From JALYUA01 sp038229875 (lineage in GTDB: Bacteria > Acidobacteriota > Thermoanaerobaculia > UBA5066 > Gp7-AA6), in assembly GCA_038229875.1 (NCBI GenBank), contig JBBROA010000064.1, positions 1 to 24,801 of the forward strand: a DNA stretch of 24,801 bases, in the 5' to 3' direction. This document shows, one piece after another, positions 15,617-24,767 of this stretch; the stretch's first letter is position 1, and each line of letters starts with the position of its first letter. Below the pieces are notes generated by a model that saw only the letters and a program-made list of their open reading frames with translations, ran no database searches and had not been told where the DNA came from. Made by a program: the position numbers and the translations under genes.

Positions 15617-16768
15617 TTAACCCCCGCCGAAGGACCTCTTGACGACCGGCAGCACGTAGGAGATCGGCGACCGGCTCTCGACGACGACCGACGCGGTCGC
15701 GAGCGTGCCGCTGTTCACCTGCGTGGGAGGGCCCTTCGACGACGACCACCGGTAGCCCGACGGAGTGGACTTGTCCGGGATCAAGGCCGCGACCGCTTCG
15801 ATCGGCGCGCTCTTGCCCATGAGAGTTTCGACGAGCTTGTCGTTGCGCAGGACCTTTCTCAGTCCCTCGGGGGTCACCGGGAACTCGGAGACCGACTTCA
15901 CTTTCCCGACGAGAAATCCGTATTCCTCCGCCTTCACGGTGGTGGGCGAGATGCGCACCTGCATCCCCGGCCGCACCTTCTTACCCTCTCCGGCAGGAAT
16001 GTAGATGACGGTCTCGAGCGGCGCGTCGAGGGGCTCGAGCGTGAGCAGGCGCGTCCCGGGCGTGATCATGTTTCCCGCCGAGCTCGTCACCTCGAGCACC
16101 CGGCCGTCGTAGGGGCTCCGCACGTCGGTCGAGGAGGCGAGCTGCTCTTCGAGCTCCTTTAACTGACGCCTCAGGTCCTCGACGCGGATCACCTGCCCGG
16201 ATTGAGAATCCTTGTTCTGGGAGATGAGCGCTTCCGTGGACGCGAGCTGCTCCTGTGTGCGCAGCAGGGTCCCGTTCGTCAGGAGCCCGCGCGCCACGAG
16301 CTTCTGCTGGACCCCGGCCTTGTCGCGCAGCGCGCGCGCCTGCGCCTGGTACTGGACGACGATGGAGCTTCCCCGCTGGCCGGAGGCTGCCTTCTGCTCC
16401 TCGAGCTGCAGCAGGCCCGCCTTCGTGTTCGAGATCTTCAGGGTGAGCTCGGGCTGGGCGATCTTCGCGACCGCCTGGCCCTTCTTGATCCGGTCGCCGG
16501 CGGAGACCATCACCTGCTCGATGCGCCCCGCGGCGCCGGAGCTGACGTCGTACACGGCCGCGCCCCGGATCAGCATTCCCTGCCCGTCGACGCGGATGCC
16601 GATCGACCCGACGATGCTCCACACGACCACGAACGCGAGGATGATTGCCGTCCCGATCAGCGCGATCCACCCCGTCGGGGAGGTGACGCGCATCATGACG
16701 TCGAGCTGCTCGGGCGAGGACAGCTTTTCGAGCGCGCTCTTCCGGAAGAGCCCCTCACCTATGCCCAT
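15617..16768 (-). CDS. HlyD-family membrane fusion protein (NHLM-type secretion protein)
   Basis: This 383-residue periplasmic adaptor connects the inner membrane ABC exporter to an outer membrane TolC channel. A short cytoplasmic N-terminus with the SPEQLDVMMRV block typical of the NHLM HlyD group is followed by one transmembrane helix (~33-55). A split lipoyl domain (~70-107, then ~210-235: SPYDGRVLEV) flanks a helical hairpin (~108-205). A C-terminal beta-barrel region follows (PAGEGKKVRPGMQVRISPTTV). The gene lies 73 bp after the second tolC-like gene and 4 bp before the C39 transporter. Length is normal and nothing appears broken. Its partners are very likely the two ABC proteins downstream and the TolC pair upstream. 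Confidence 0.92.
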   Translation of the reverse strand: MGIGEGLFRKSALEKLSSPEQLDVMMRVTSPTGWIALIGTAIILAFVVVWSIVGSIGIRVDGQGMLIRGAAVYDVSSGAAGRIEQVMVSAGDRIKKGQAVAKIAQPELTLKISNTKAGLLQLEEQKAASGQRGSSIVVQYQAQARALRDKAGVQQKLVARGLLTNGTLLRTQEQLASTEALISQNKDSQSGQVIRVEDLRRQLKELEEQLASSTDVRSPYDGRVLEVTSSAGNMITPGTRLLTLEPLDAPLETVIYIPAGEGKKVRPGMQVRISPTTVKAEEYGFLVGKVKSVSEFPVTPEGLRKVLRNDKLVETLMGKSAPIEAVAALIPDKSTPSGYRWSSSKGPPTQVNSGTLATASVVVESRSPISYVLPVVKRSFGGG

Positions 16769-16841
16769 GGAATCTGCCCCCGATCTGTGCGGACGATGGT
16801 AGCCCCTTCCGCGCCGCTCGCGATCGAAATCGTCGGAATCC

Positions 16842-19472
16842 CTATCGCGCGCCCGACATCTCGTAGATCCGCGGGTCCACCTCTCCGAACGTCACGTCTC
16901 GATCCGTCCGGCTGTACGGCAGAAGGGTTCCGGTCTCGAACCTCAGCCGGGTGATGTCGGACGCAAACGTCTGCCGGGCGGAGACCGAGTCGAGGAGGGC
17001 GGACGTCAGATCGCGCTCGGTCAGGATCGCATCGAGCAGGCTGATCTCGCCCCCCCGGTACTGCTCGAACGAATTCCGGATCGTCTCCTCGTAGTAGCCC
17101 GCCGCCGCCCGTCGCCGCTCCGCTTCCCGGGCCGACTCGCGCGCGGACCGCTCCGCCTGGACGGTCTTCGCCTGGACGTTGCGCTCGAGGTCCCGCGCGG
17201 CGATGCTGCTCGACGCGAGGGACGCCTCCGCCTGGAGGAGCAGTCCGCGCTGTGCGTTGTTCTTGAAAGGAAGGGCCAGCCGCATTTTCACCTGGAAACT
17301 CGGCCCCGTGTACTTGCCGCCGAAGGCGTTCCTGTAGCCCCGGAGATAGAACACGCTCCGCGACACGTCGCTCACGTTTCCCGCCGAGTCCGTCTTGGTC
17401 GCTTCGAAACGGCTCCGGTAGTCCGCCTGCAGAGTGACGCCGAGGCTCGGCTTGAGGTTGCTGCGCGCGGCGCGCACCAGCACCTCGGCGGCGGTCTCGC
17501 GGGCGCGCAGAGACTTCACGTCCCCCCGAGCGCGGACCGCCTCCTCGACAAGCGTCTTCAGCGGCTGCTCGTCCAGGCGCGCGGTTGACGGAGCGTCCGG
17601 CAGCGGGTCGGCGGCGAGCGGCGCATTGGCCATCTCGTTGACGTCGAGCCCGACCTTGCGGGCGAGATCGACGCGCGCGAGCGCCAGCGCGCCTCGGGCG
17701 TCGGCCACGGCCGCTTCCGCTTCCGCCCGGCGGGCGCGGACGCGGTCGATCTCCGCGCGCGGAATCTCGTCTCCCTGCACGAGCGCCTCGGAGAGCTGGT
17801 GGATGCGGCCCTGGGCCCCCGCGGACCGGTCGAGCAGCGCGAAACGCTCCTGCGCCGCCGCGAGTCTCCAGTACGCCTGGAGCGTGTCGCGGACGCTCTG
17901 CGAAGCAACCTGCGCCAGAAAATCGAGCGAGGCTTCGTAATTCAGTTTCGCGGCCTTCAGCGCCGCTTCCGTCGAGGCGTAGCCGAAGCCGCGCAGAAGC
18001 GGGGCGTCGACGGAGAAGCCGAGCACGGCCGTGTAGCTGGTCGGAATCCCGCGACCGCCGAACGCCGCCGTGTCGTTCTTACCCTCGAAATTGTTGCGCA
18101 GGCCCTGGGCGAGGACGATCGGAGAAAAAATCACGCCGTTGCGAAGCGGAATGTCGTATCGGAGATCGAGCGTCAGAGTGTCGCGGATGTCGTTGCGCGG
18201 CAGAGGTCCGAGCCGCGCGAGCGACTCGTAGGCGCGCCCGGAGACCTGCCGCGCGCCCGCGTCAAACCGGGTGAGCAGATCGGCGTAGAAATCCTGATAG
18301 CGCTTCTGCGCCGCCTGGATGTCCGCGCGCTCCGCCGCGTTCGGGTCGTTGGCGGCGAGCGCGGCGAGCAGGTCTTCGAAGTTTCGGCGCGCCAGAGCTC
18401 CCTGCACGACCGTCGGCTGAATGTTCGTGCCGCTGACGTCCAGGCAGATCGTCACGCCGTTGACGGTAAACGTCGAGCCGGAGCACGGTCCGAAATACCT
18501 GTAGGAATTCGCCTTGCCCTGCGCGAGCGACGTCTCGATGTCCGTCGCCACCTGGGCGAGCACGTCGCCGAGGGTCTTCAGCGCGTAGCGGCGCTGCACC
18601 TCGGGGGTCAGGGGCCCCCGCAGCAGGAACCCGATCGCGCGGTCGTACGACGGCATGAACACCACGGCGTTGTCGAAGAAACCGAGGGCCTCCTGGTAGA
18701 GGCCGAAGCGCAGGGCGACGTCCTGCCGCGCGAGCTGGATCTGCGGCTGGAGGTCCAGGGTCTTCCGAACGGCTTCCGTCAAACGGATCCGTTCGATGGT
18801 CGGCTCGGGCGGCGCGAAAGGGCCGCTCGGCGGCGAAGGCGGACCGAACTGCGAGAAGGCCGCTCCCCCCGCCGCGGAAGGCTCGCCCGTGCGCCGGCGC
18901 GGCTGCGAACCCGGCTTGCCCGAGACCGTGCGCCGCGCGCCTCGTCCCGGCGTCGGAGCCACGGCGGCTTTCCCGCCGGGAGTGACGGTTGCGTTCGGGA
19001 ACTTCGGCGAAGTTTCCCGCGCGGCGGAGGCGTCCTTCGGGGCGGCGCCGATCTTTCCTCCGGGGGTGATGGAGACGCGCGGAGTCGTGGCGGCGGGGGG
19101 CCGAGGCGTGGCGGTCGGAACCGGCGCGACGGGAATCTCGCGGCGGGTCGCCGAAGAGGCGGCGCTCGAGGCCGGCGTCGTCGCGAGCGCGGGGGACCGG
19201 GGCGCGGGAGAGGCGGCCGCCGGAGGCGCGGCAGCGGGCCCGGCAGCAGTCTGCACCTCGTAGGGCTCCACCCGGAGGACGTCCTCGCGCGGAACGCTGG
19301 TCAGGACTCCGTCCGGTGCGCGGTGAAACAGAAGCATCGTCCCGCGCTCGACGGGCTTGTCCTTCGAAACGACGGGCGGTTTGCCGCGAAGCTCGATCCG
19401 GTACGCGGTCTCGGCAAAGGCGAACCCCGCCGCCAGGAGAAGGAGAAGCGCCCCGGAAAGGAGACGCTTCAT
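16842..19472 (-). CDS. TolC-family outer membrane efflux protein with long N-terminal extension
   Basis: This is an 876-residue precursor with a signal peptide (1-20, AFA/ET). It differs from standard TolC (about 430-490 residues) by an extra N-terminal region of ~200 residues. That region comprises a small beta-like segment (21-72) and then a Pro/Ala/Thr-rich linker (73-224) with a repeated TPGGK motif (136-140 and 164-168). The TolC domain starts near 226 (LTEAVRKTL) and contains two long helical hairpin repeats ending in LRFETGTLLPY. Cys330 and Cys343 lie in an insert and could form a disulfide. The start overlaps the stop of the preceding tolC-like gene by 4 bp. The two proteins are clearly paralogous (shared GDEIPR and NAPLAADP motifs). 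It probably forms the outer membrane exit for the HlyD/ABC exporter. Confidence 0.88.
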   Translation of the reverse strand: MKRLLSGALLLLLAAGFAFAETAYRIELRGKPPVVSKDKPVERGTMLLFHRAPDGVLTSVPREDVLRVEPYEVQTAAGPAAAPPAAASPAPRSPALATTPASSAASSATRREIPVAPVPTATPRPPAATTPRVSITPGGKIGAAPKDASAARETSPKFPNATVTPGGKAAVAPTPGRGARRTVSGKPGSQPRRRTGEPSAAGGAAFSQFGPPSPPSGPFAPPEPTIERIRLTEAVRKTLDLQPQIQLARQDVALRFGLYQEALGFFDNAVVFMPSYDRAIGFLLRGPLTPEVQRRYALKTLGDVLAQVATDIETSLAQGKANSYRYFGPCSGSTFTVNGVTICLDVSGTNIQPTVVQGALARRNFEDLLAALAANDPNAAERADIQAAQKRYQDFYADLLTRFDAGARQVSGRAYESLARLGPLPRNDIRDTLTLDLRYDIPLRNGVIFSPIVLAQGLRNNFEGKNDTAAFGGRGIPTSYTAVLGFSVDAPLLRGFGYASTEAALKAAKLNYEASLDFLAQVASQSVRDTLQAYWRLAAAQERFALLDRSAGAQGRIHQLSEALVQGDEIPRAEIDRVRARRAEAEAAVADARGALALARVDLARKVGLDVNEMANAPLAADPLPDAPSTARLDEQPLKTLVEEAVRARGDVKSLRARETAAEVLVRAARSNLKPSLGVTLQADYRSRFEATKTDSAGNVSDVSRSVFYLRGYRNAFGGKYTGPSFQVKMRLALPFKNNAQRGLLLQAEASLASSSIAARDLERNVQAKTVQAERSARESAREAERRRAAAGYYEETIRNSFEQYRGGEISLLDAILTERDLTSALLDSVSARQTFASDITRLRFETGTLLPYSRTDRDVTFGEVDPRIYEMSGAR

Positions 19473-21433
19473 TTCGCCGGCCCTCCGGCGAAGGGCAGCG
19501 TGACGAGATCCGCCGGATCGATGCGGGCCTCCCGCGGCCCTTCCCGGACGAGAGTCCCGCTTTCGAACCGCAGCTGCGCGAGAAGAGTGGCGTACTGCTG
19601 GCGCGCAAGCGCGTAGCTGATCAACGCCCCCGTCTGGAGCTGCTGAGTCAGGATCGTGTCGATCAGCGAGGACTGCCCGCTGCGGAACATCTCGTTTTCC
19701 GAATCGATCGTCCGGCCGTAGAACTCGACGGCGTCTCGCGCTTTCTGCACCTGGTCGGCGGTCTCCTGGAGGGACCGCACGATCTGAACCACGTTCGCCT
19801 TGATGTTGCGGTCGAGATCGACCGCCGTGATCGAGCGCTGCCGCATCGTCGCGTCTCTCTGCTGGAGGCGCCCGAGCGCCGCGTTGTTCCCGAAAGGCTT
19901 CTCGAAATCGAGCGCCACAGAAAAGCTCGGCGCGCTCCAGCCGTGGCTCGTGTTTCCGATCCGGCGCTCGGCGACGGCCCCGGCCGTTATCTGGCTGTGA
20001 AGGTCGAGCCGAGGGCGCAGATCCGTCTCCGCCAGGCGCAGCAGCACCCCGCCGGACTCGATGAGCTTCCGCGCAGCGAGGCGGTCGTAGCGGCGGTCCA
20101 CCGCGCTCGTGATGAGCTCGGCCGGCCCGGTCCCCCGGAGAACGCCCGGGTCGACGGGGCCCGGGAACGGATCGGAGGCGAGAGGAGCGTTCGCTTCCTC
20201 GAGAACGGACAACCCCATCGCGCGGGCGAGGTTGACCCGGGCCTCATTCACCGCGCGGGCCGCGTTGAATACGAGACCCTGGTCCCCCGCCTGACTTGCG
20301 AGCACCCGGGCGCGCTCGGAGCGGGGAATCTCGTCACCCGAGATCAACGCGTTCGTGACCTCGACCCGGCGGTTCTGGAGCAACACGGACTTGTTTGCGA
20401 TGTCGAGCTGCTCCTGCGCGGCGACGAGCGCCCAGTAGGCGGCGATCGTGTTCAGGACGCTGACGGACGCCGAGTGCTTGAAGGAGAGTTCGCTCGCTTC
20501 GTAGTCGATCAAAGCGGCGCGTTCCGGGGCGCCGGTCGCGTCGATCCCCCGGCCGCGGAGAAGAAGCGCGTCGACCGTGAATCCCACCGAGTAGCTGTAA
20601 ACGTCCTCCGCGCCCTTGCCGCCAAACCGCTCCAGGTTTCGCTTCCCCTTGAAGCGGTCCGAATCGAAGCTTCCCTTCGCGATGATTCCGGGCGTGATTC
20701 CGTTCCTGGCGGGCTGCATGAGCTGGAGATCGATGTTGCCGGCGATGCTCTGGTTTTCCTTCGGCAGCGGTCCGAGATCCGCGAGCTTCTGTTTTTCGCT
20801 CACCAGCTCGATCACCGACTGATTGAAGACCTGCTGATTGGTCGAGAGCCCGCGCGCGATCAGATCCGTACGCAGATTTTCGTAGATCGCCCGGACCTCG
20901 GGGTCGCTCGTGTTGCGAATGGTCGTGTTCAGCACGTCGAACTGCGTCTGCTCCCCCGTGTCCGTCAGGCGGAACCCGGTCGGGTCGAGAGCCAGCCGCT
21001 GATACTCGGTGATCGCCGACGATGCGGTGTCGCGCGTGGTCGTGATGTCCGTGATGCTCTTCTGGATGTCGGTGCGCCGCTTCTGCTCGGCGATGACCTG
21101 CGAACGGGTCAGCGCCGTCTGCGTGAGCGAGAAGTTCATGTTCCCGATGAGCGTCAGGTCGAAGCGCCCCGTTTCCGTCTGGGCGACACCCTCCTGAAGC
21201 CGGCTCTGCTGTTCGGAGAGCTTGATGTTGGGATCGTGCTGGAGCGTCAAACGCACCGCGTCGATCAGCGAAATGCGATTGTCCGGAAAAGTCAGAGCCG
21301 GTGGGTCGTAGGGGGCAGGCGGTCCCGCCGCCCGCTGATCGCCTGCCAGAGCCGGTCGCGCCGAGGCGGCGACCATCGGGAGAACCATGAGGAGCAGGCG
21401 CAGGCGCGGAAGCCGCGCGGGCAACGCGTTCAT
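19469..21433 (-). CDS. TolC-family outer membrane efflux protein
   Basis: This 654-residue precursor has a signal peptide (1-30, cleaved after ALA). The start at 21433 is supported by AAAGGAGT 7 nt upstream. An open frame continues to 21535 but would bury the signal peptide. The mature protein shows the duplicated helical TolC fold: DNRISLIDAVRLTLQHDP near the start, GDEIPRSERARV and NAPLASDPFPG in the middle, and LRFESGTLV near the end. It is longer than classic TolC because of an insert around residues 105-260. It lies 52 bp after lanM and overlaps the second tolC-like gene by 4 bp (ATGA). Two paralogues in tandem suggest either a mixed trimer or two alternative channels. The sequence alone cannot tell. 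Confidence 0.9.
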   Translation of the reverse strand: MNALPARLPRLRLLLMVLPMVAASARPALAGDQRAAGPPAPYDPPALTFPDNRISLIDAVRLTLQHDPNIKLSEQQSRLQEGVAQTETGRFDLTLIGNMNFSLTQTALTRSQVIAEQKRRTDIQKSITDITTTRDTASSAITEYQRLALDPTGFRLTDTGEQTQFDVLNTTIRNTSDPEVRAIYENLRTDLIARGLSTNQQVFNQSVIELVSEKQKLADLGPLPKENQSIAGNIDLQLMQPARNGITPGIIAKGSFDSDRFKGKRNLERFGGKGAEDVYSYSVGFTVDALLLRGRGIDATGAPERAALIDYEASELSFKHSASVSVLNTIAAYWALVAAQEQLDIANKSVLLQNRRVEVTNALISGDEIPRSERARVLASQAGDQGLVFNAARAVNEARVNLARAMGLSVLEEANAPLASDPFPGPVDPGVLRGTGPAELITSAVDRRYDRLAARKLIESGGVLLRLAETDLRPRLDLHSQITAGAVAERRIGNTSHGWSAPSFSVALDFEKPFGNNAALGRLQQRDATMRQRSITAVDLDRNIKANVVQIVRSLQETADQVQKARDAVEFYGRTIDSENEMFRSGQSSLIDTILTQQLQTGALISYALARQQYATLLAQLRFESGTLVREGPREARIDPADLVTLPFAGGPAK

Positions 21434-21485
21434 CTCGAGACTCCTTTGCCCCGGCGGACGCGAGCGCCCTCCGAGAGAGAGAACT

Positions 21486-24400
21486 TCAATGTATGGACTG
21501 ATCAAAACGTAGCATCGGCCCGCAATCCGCGTCAAGCCGGTGCGGATTTCGCGGCCATTGTTCGAACATCAGCACCGAGGGGAGCGAGCCGGGGACCGCG
21601 TACCGCAACAGCGTGTACCCGAGTCCGGACAGCCCGCGGAAGAAGCCCGGATCGGAAAGGCCTTCCGACTGTTCGTTTTCCAGCCGAAAAGAGCCGCGCG
21701 GGATCGCGGCGTGCAGCAGCCCCCCGAGCCGGCGCCGCCCCGCCTCACGCCAGTCGCGGCACGCCGCGGTTTCGCCGGCGGCGAGAAGGATCTCGGCGAC
21801 TCCCGCGTTGCCGCAGCAGAGATGATCGGTCGACAGAAAGCCGGTCGCGGCGGCGGCGGCCATCGCCCGGTCGCGCTCCCCTTCGAGCGTCGCGTCCGGC
21901 AACGCTTCGAACATCGCGGCCCGGGACAGAGCGATTCCGGGCGCGCCGTGGCACCACGCGCTCAGGAAGACGGGAGGGCGGTCCCTCTCCATCGCCAGTA
22001 CGGGCCAGTTGCGGTGCGCCGCGTCGAAGAGGCTCTCCTCGTAGCGCCGCGCGCGAGCGGCGGCCGCGGCGAAGCGGTGACCGGCGCCCGCGGCGGACAG
22101 CCTCGTCAGCGCGAGCGCAATCCCTGCTGTCCCGTGCGCGAAGCCGGCAAGGCAGGCCCCGGTGGCGGCGTCGGATCGCCAGCCGAGGCCTCCCTCGATC
22201 GGGACCGCGCGCGCGAGCAGAGCGTCGCCGCATGCCGCGGCGGCGGACAACGCCTGCGGGTCCGACGTCATTCGGTGGAACGCCAGGAGGCCGAAGGCGA
22301 TGCCGGCGATCCCACCCTCGACGTCCGAGAGGCGGCTCGCCGCGATCCGCGCCGGAGTGAACTGCGAAGCGGCACGTCGCGCGAGCTCGAGAAAGCCGGC
22401 GTCGTGCGAGATCGCCGCAATCGTCGCGAGCCCGTAGAGGAGCGTCCCGGCTCCATCGCCGGTGCCAGGAGCGGCGCCCAACAGGGCCTGCCCGACGTCC
22501 TCCGCGTCCGCGTTCCACCGCTGCGAGAGACCGCCGCAGAGGTCGCGAGCGGACTCCAGGAACGAGGGGTTCCCGGCGGCGGACGCGAGAGCGGCGAAAA
22601 AAATCGCGATCCCCGCCGAACCGGAGTAGAGGCTCGAATCGTTCTCCCATCGTTTCTCCCCGGCCGACGCCGCGAGGATGTCCCGGACCTCTTGCCCGAG
22701 CGACGATGCCAGCCCCATCAGCTCGTCGTTGGAGAAGCCGGGCTCGCTCGCCGGCCGGCGGCGCTCGGCGTCGAGCCTGGGCCGAAGCCACGCCAGCTGC
22801 GCGGCGAGGTTCGCTTCGGAGAGGCCGACCAGGCGGGCGCGCGCCGCTTCCCTTCCCGTGCGGACGATGCGTCCCGTAATCGGCGCGCGGCCGGCGACCG
22901 GGACTTCCAGCTCATCGACCCCGATGCGAAAGTAGGGCACGTCCAGCTTCTCGAGAGCCGCGCGTTCTTCGCGCACCAGCGGCCAGAGCGCCGGCGGGTC
23001 GAATTCCTCGCGGAAGACGCGGTTTACCGAGTCGATCGCAAAACTGCGCGAAACGCCGTCCCGGAGGTGGCCGGGCGAGGACAGCTCGAGCAGCAGCCGC
23101 GCATACGTCTCGCTCGGGCGAAGCACGATGCGCGTGGACGTCCCGGCAAATGCCTCCAGGGCGCTGGAGACCGCAGCTCGATTCGCGATCAGCGCGCGGT
23201 ATGCCCCCGAGAACCCCGACGCGAGCTCCTCCGGAAAATCGTCCGGCAGAAGCGGGCGGCCCGAAAACCGGGGCAGGTTGGCGGGCTCGGGCGCCGCCGG
23301 CGCCGCGAAGCCGCGCTCCATCGCGTCCGTGTTGGGCTGCGACCACGCGGCGCGTGGCGCGGAGGGGCGCAGGACCCCGCCTCGAAGCCCCGAAATTTCC
23401 GCCGCCGTCCCCGACGGCCCGACGCGCGGCGTCGTTAGAAGCCCGGATCGAAGCGCCGACTCCCGCCAGCCGCGCGCAAACCGGGCCACGGCCCCCGAGT
23501 CGCTTTCCAGGCCGGCGGCGAACTCCGGCTGGAGCGCGGACTCGGCATCGACGACGACGGGTCCGTCCGCGGAACCGATCACATTTTCGACGTGAAGATC
23601 GTCGAGCCCGAAAAGCCACGCGAGGCAGAGGAGCGCCCCCGAGCGGCGGACGTAGCTTCGGGCGGCGTTCTCGTCTTCGAGATCCCCGGTGTCGATCAGC
23701 TCGAAGTAGCCGTATCCGGCGCGCTCGAGAGAGGTGACGTGCCGGAGGCGCAGGGACGGGTCTTCCGGATGCCATGCGAAGAGGAAGCGGTTCCACGCTG
23801 CTTCGACGCCGGGCTCCCGCGGCTTGTAAACGACCGACGCTCCGCTCGCAAACCGCAGGATGCTGACCGTGCGTCCTCCGCCGTGCCGGTCCGAGAGGGA
23901 CGGCCGGACCTCGATGACGGGACCGTGCGCGCCGAACACCTCGGACAAAGCCGCGCGATCGTCCGACAGGCGCCGCGCGAGCTCCGCCGTGGAGTCGACC
24001 CAGGTTTCGAGGAGGATCGCGAGCTGCCTCGCCAGCACAGCGTGCTCCCGGAAAAACCCGAGAAGCCCGCCCGAGAGGAGCGCCTCGACGAACGTCGCGT
24101 ACATCCCTGTGGACCCCCCTGTTAATCCCGGCTCGAGCCGCTGAAGGGTCTTTCTGCGCTTCGCGAACTCTTCGAACACCGAAGGGCCGGCTACCGCCGA
24201 GGCCTGTAAGAGAAGGAGCGACTCGAGCGTCGAGAGCGCCGCCGCCGCGAGGGAGTCGAGCTCCCTGCCCGCGCGCGCGGCGAGCCGTTGCCGCGCCTCG
24301 CGCACCAGCGGCATCCAGAGCTCCGGAAAAACCGGGACGGGGCCGGCCGTCGCTGCAGGCTCGGGCCCGGGCGGCGTGTCTCGCCCGGATCGATCGGACG

Positions 24401-24722
24401 CGCGGGCGAGATAGGACCCGAAGGTCGAGATCCACGCCGGCAGGGCGCCGCTCGGAAACGCGACGGGCCGGGCGAGCGTCGCCGCGATCCTCTGTTCGTC
24501 CAGGCCATCCCACGCCAGGCGCCGCGCGAACGCCTCCGCGCTGGCGCTCGCGACCATCCGCGCCCACGCCGCCATGCGCGGATCGCGAGGCGCACTCGCG
24601 TCGCGGGCCGGAGGCGACGGATCGAGCTCCAGCCTCTCGTCGAGAGTCATCGCGCGGGCGGCGATCTCGGCGGCGGCGAAGGCGTCGAGGGTCAGAGCGC
24701 CTCCTTCAAAGAGCGAGGCCAC
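21486..24722 (-). CDS. lanM: LanM-type class II lanthipeptide synthetase (three-Cys zinc site)
   Basis: This 1078-residue bifunctional enzyme dehydrates Ser/Thr in a precursor peptide and then closes thioether rings. The N-terminal dehydratase domain (about 200-610) shows a kinase-like ATP site: VVYKPR (Lys300), GLDDLHVENVI (372-382) and VDAES (391-395). The LanC-like cyclase domain (about 690-1052) has FAHG (His863), WCHG (Cys924) and CCG (Cys969, Cys970). The CCG form, with three Cys zinc ligands, is that of the promiscuous prochlorosin synthetase ProcM and its relatives, rather than the usual Cys-Cys-His. A 25-residue tail follows the normal C-terminus. The GTG start has GGAG in the hairpin loop just upstream. 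CTG at 24695 after AAGGAGG, or ATG at 24650, remain possible starts. It leads the export operon. The precursor is not seen. Confidence 0.95.
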   Translation of the reverse strand: MASLFEGGALTLDAFAAAEIAARAMTLDERLELDPSPPARDASAPRDPRMAAWARMVASASAEAFARRLAWDGLDEQRIAATLARPVAFPSGALPAWISTFGSYLARASDRSGRDTPPGPEPAATAGPVPVFPELWMPLVREARQRLAARAGRELDSLAAAALSTLESLLLLQASAVAGPSVFEEFAKRRKTLQRLEPGLTGGSTGMYATFVEALLSGGLLGFFREHAVLARQLAILLETWVDSTAELARRLSDDRAALSEVFGAHGPVIEVRPSLSDRHGGGRTVSILRFASGASVVYKPREPGVEAAWNRFLFAWHPEDPSLRLRHVTSLERAGYGYFELIDTGDLEDENAARSYVRRSGALLCLAWLFGLDDLHVENVIGSADGPVVVDAESALQPEFAAGLESDSGAVARFARGWRESALRSGLLTTPRVGPSGTAAEISGLRGGVLRPSAPRAAWSQPNTDAMERGFAAPAAPEPANLPRFSGRPLLPDDFPEELASGFSGAYRALIANRAAVSSALEAFAGTSTRIVLRPSETYARLLLELSSPGHLRDGVSRSFAIDSVNRVFREEFDPPALWPLVREERAALEKLDVPYFRIGVDELEVPVAGRAPITGRIVRTGREAARARLVGLSEANLAAQLAWLRPRLDAERRRPASEPGFSNDELMGLASSLGQEVRDILAASAGEKRWENDSSLYSGSAGIAIFFAALASAAGNPSFLESARDLCGGLSQRWNADAEDVGQALLGAAPGTGDGAGTLLYGLATIAAISHDAGFLELARRAASQFTPARIAASRLSDVEGGIAGIAFGLLAFHRMTSDPQALSAAAACGDALLARAVPIEGGLGWRSDAATGACLAGFAHGTAGIALALTRLSAAGAGHRFAAAAARARRYEESLFDAAHRNWPVLAMERDRPPVFLSAWCHGAPGIALSRAAMFEALPDATLEGERDRAMAAAAATGFLSTDHLCCGNAGVAEILLAAGETAACRDWREAGRRRLGGLLHAAIPRGSFRLENEQSEGLSDPGFFRGLSGLGYTLLRYAVPGSLPSVLMFEQWPRNPHRLDADCGPMLRFDQSIH

Positions 24723-24749
24723 CTTCCGCTCCGGGGAAGGTGGCCTCGC
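24713..24749 (-). promoter_or_regulatory. Strong hairpin overlapping the lanM start (attenuator or translation control)
   Basis: A perfect 15-bp inverted repeat (GCGAGGCCACCTTCC and its complement, 24735-24749 and 24713-24727) has a 7-nt loop, CCGGAGC. It lies 18 bp after the stop of the upstream truncated gene. The loop contains GGAG, which could serve as the Shine-Dalgarno site for the GTG at 24722-24720, itself in the downstream stem arm. After the stem comes TCTTTG, a weak T-run, so partial termination is also possible. A second SD-like AAGGAGG follows 8 nt further on. Attenuation between precursor and synthetase genes is common in lanthipeptide operons, but its use here is inference. Confidence 0.6.
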
Positions 24750-24767
24750 GGAGTCTGACGCGGAGAG

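Noticed and set aside
21434..21485. Possible precursor peptide between lanM and the first tolC-like gene
   Set aside because: The gap is only 52 bp. No leader-plus-core frame with a GG site and Cys was found in any other gap of the operon either.
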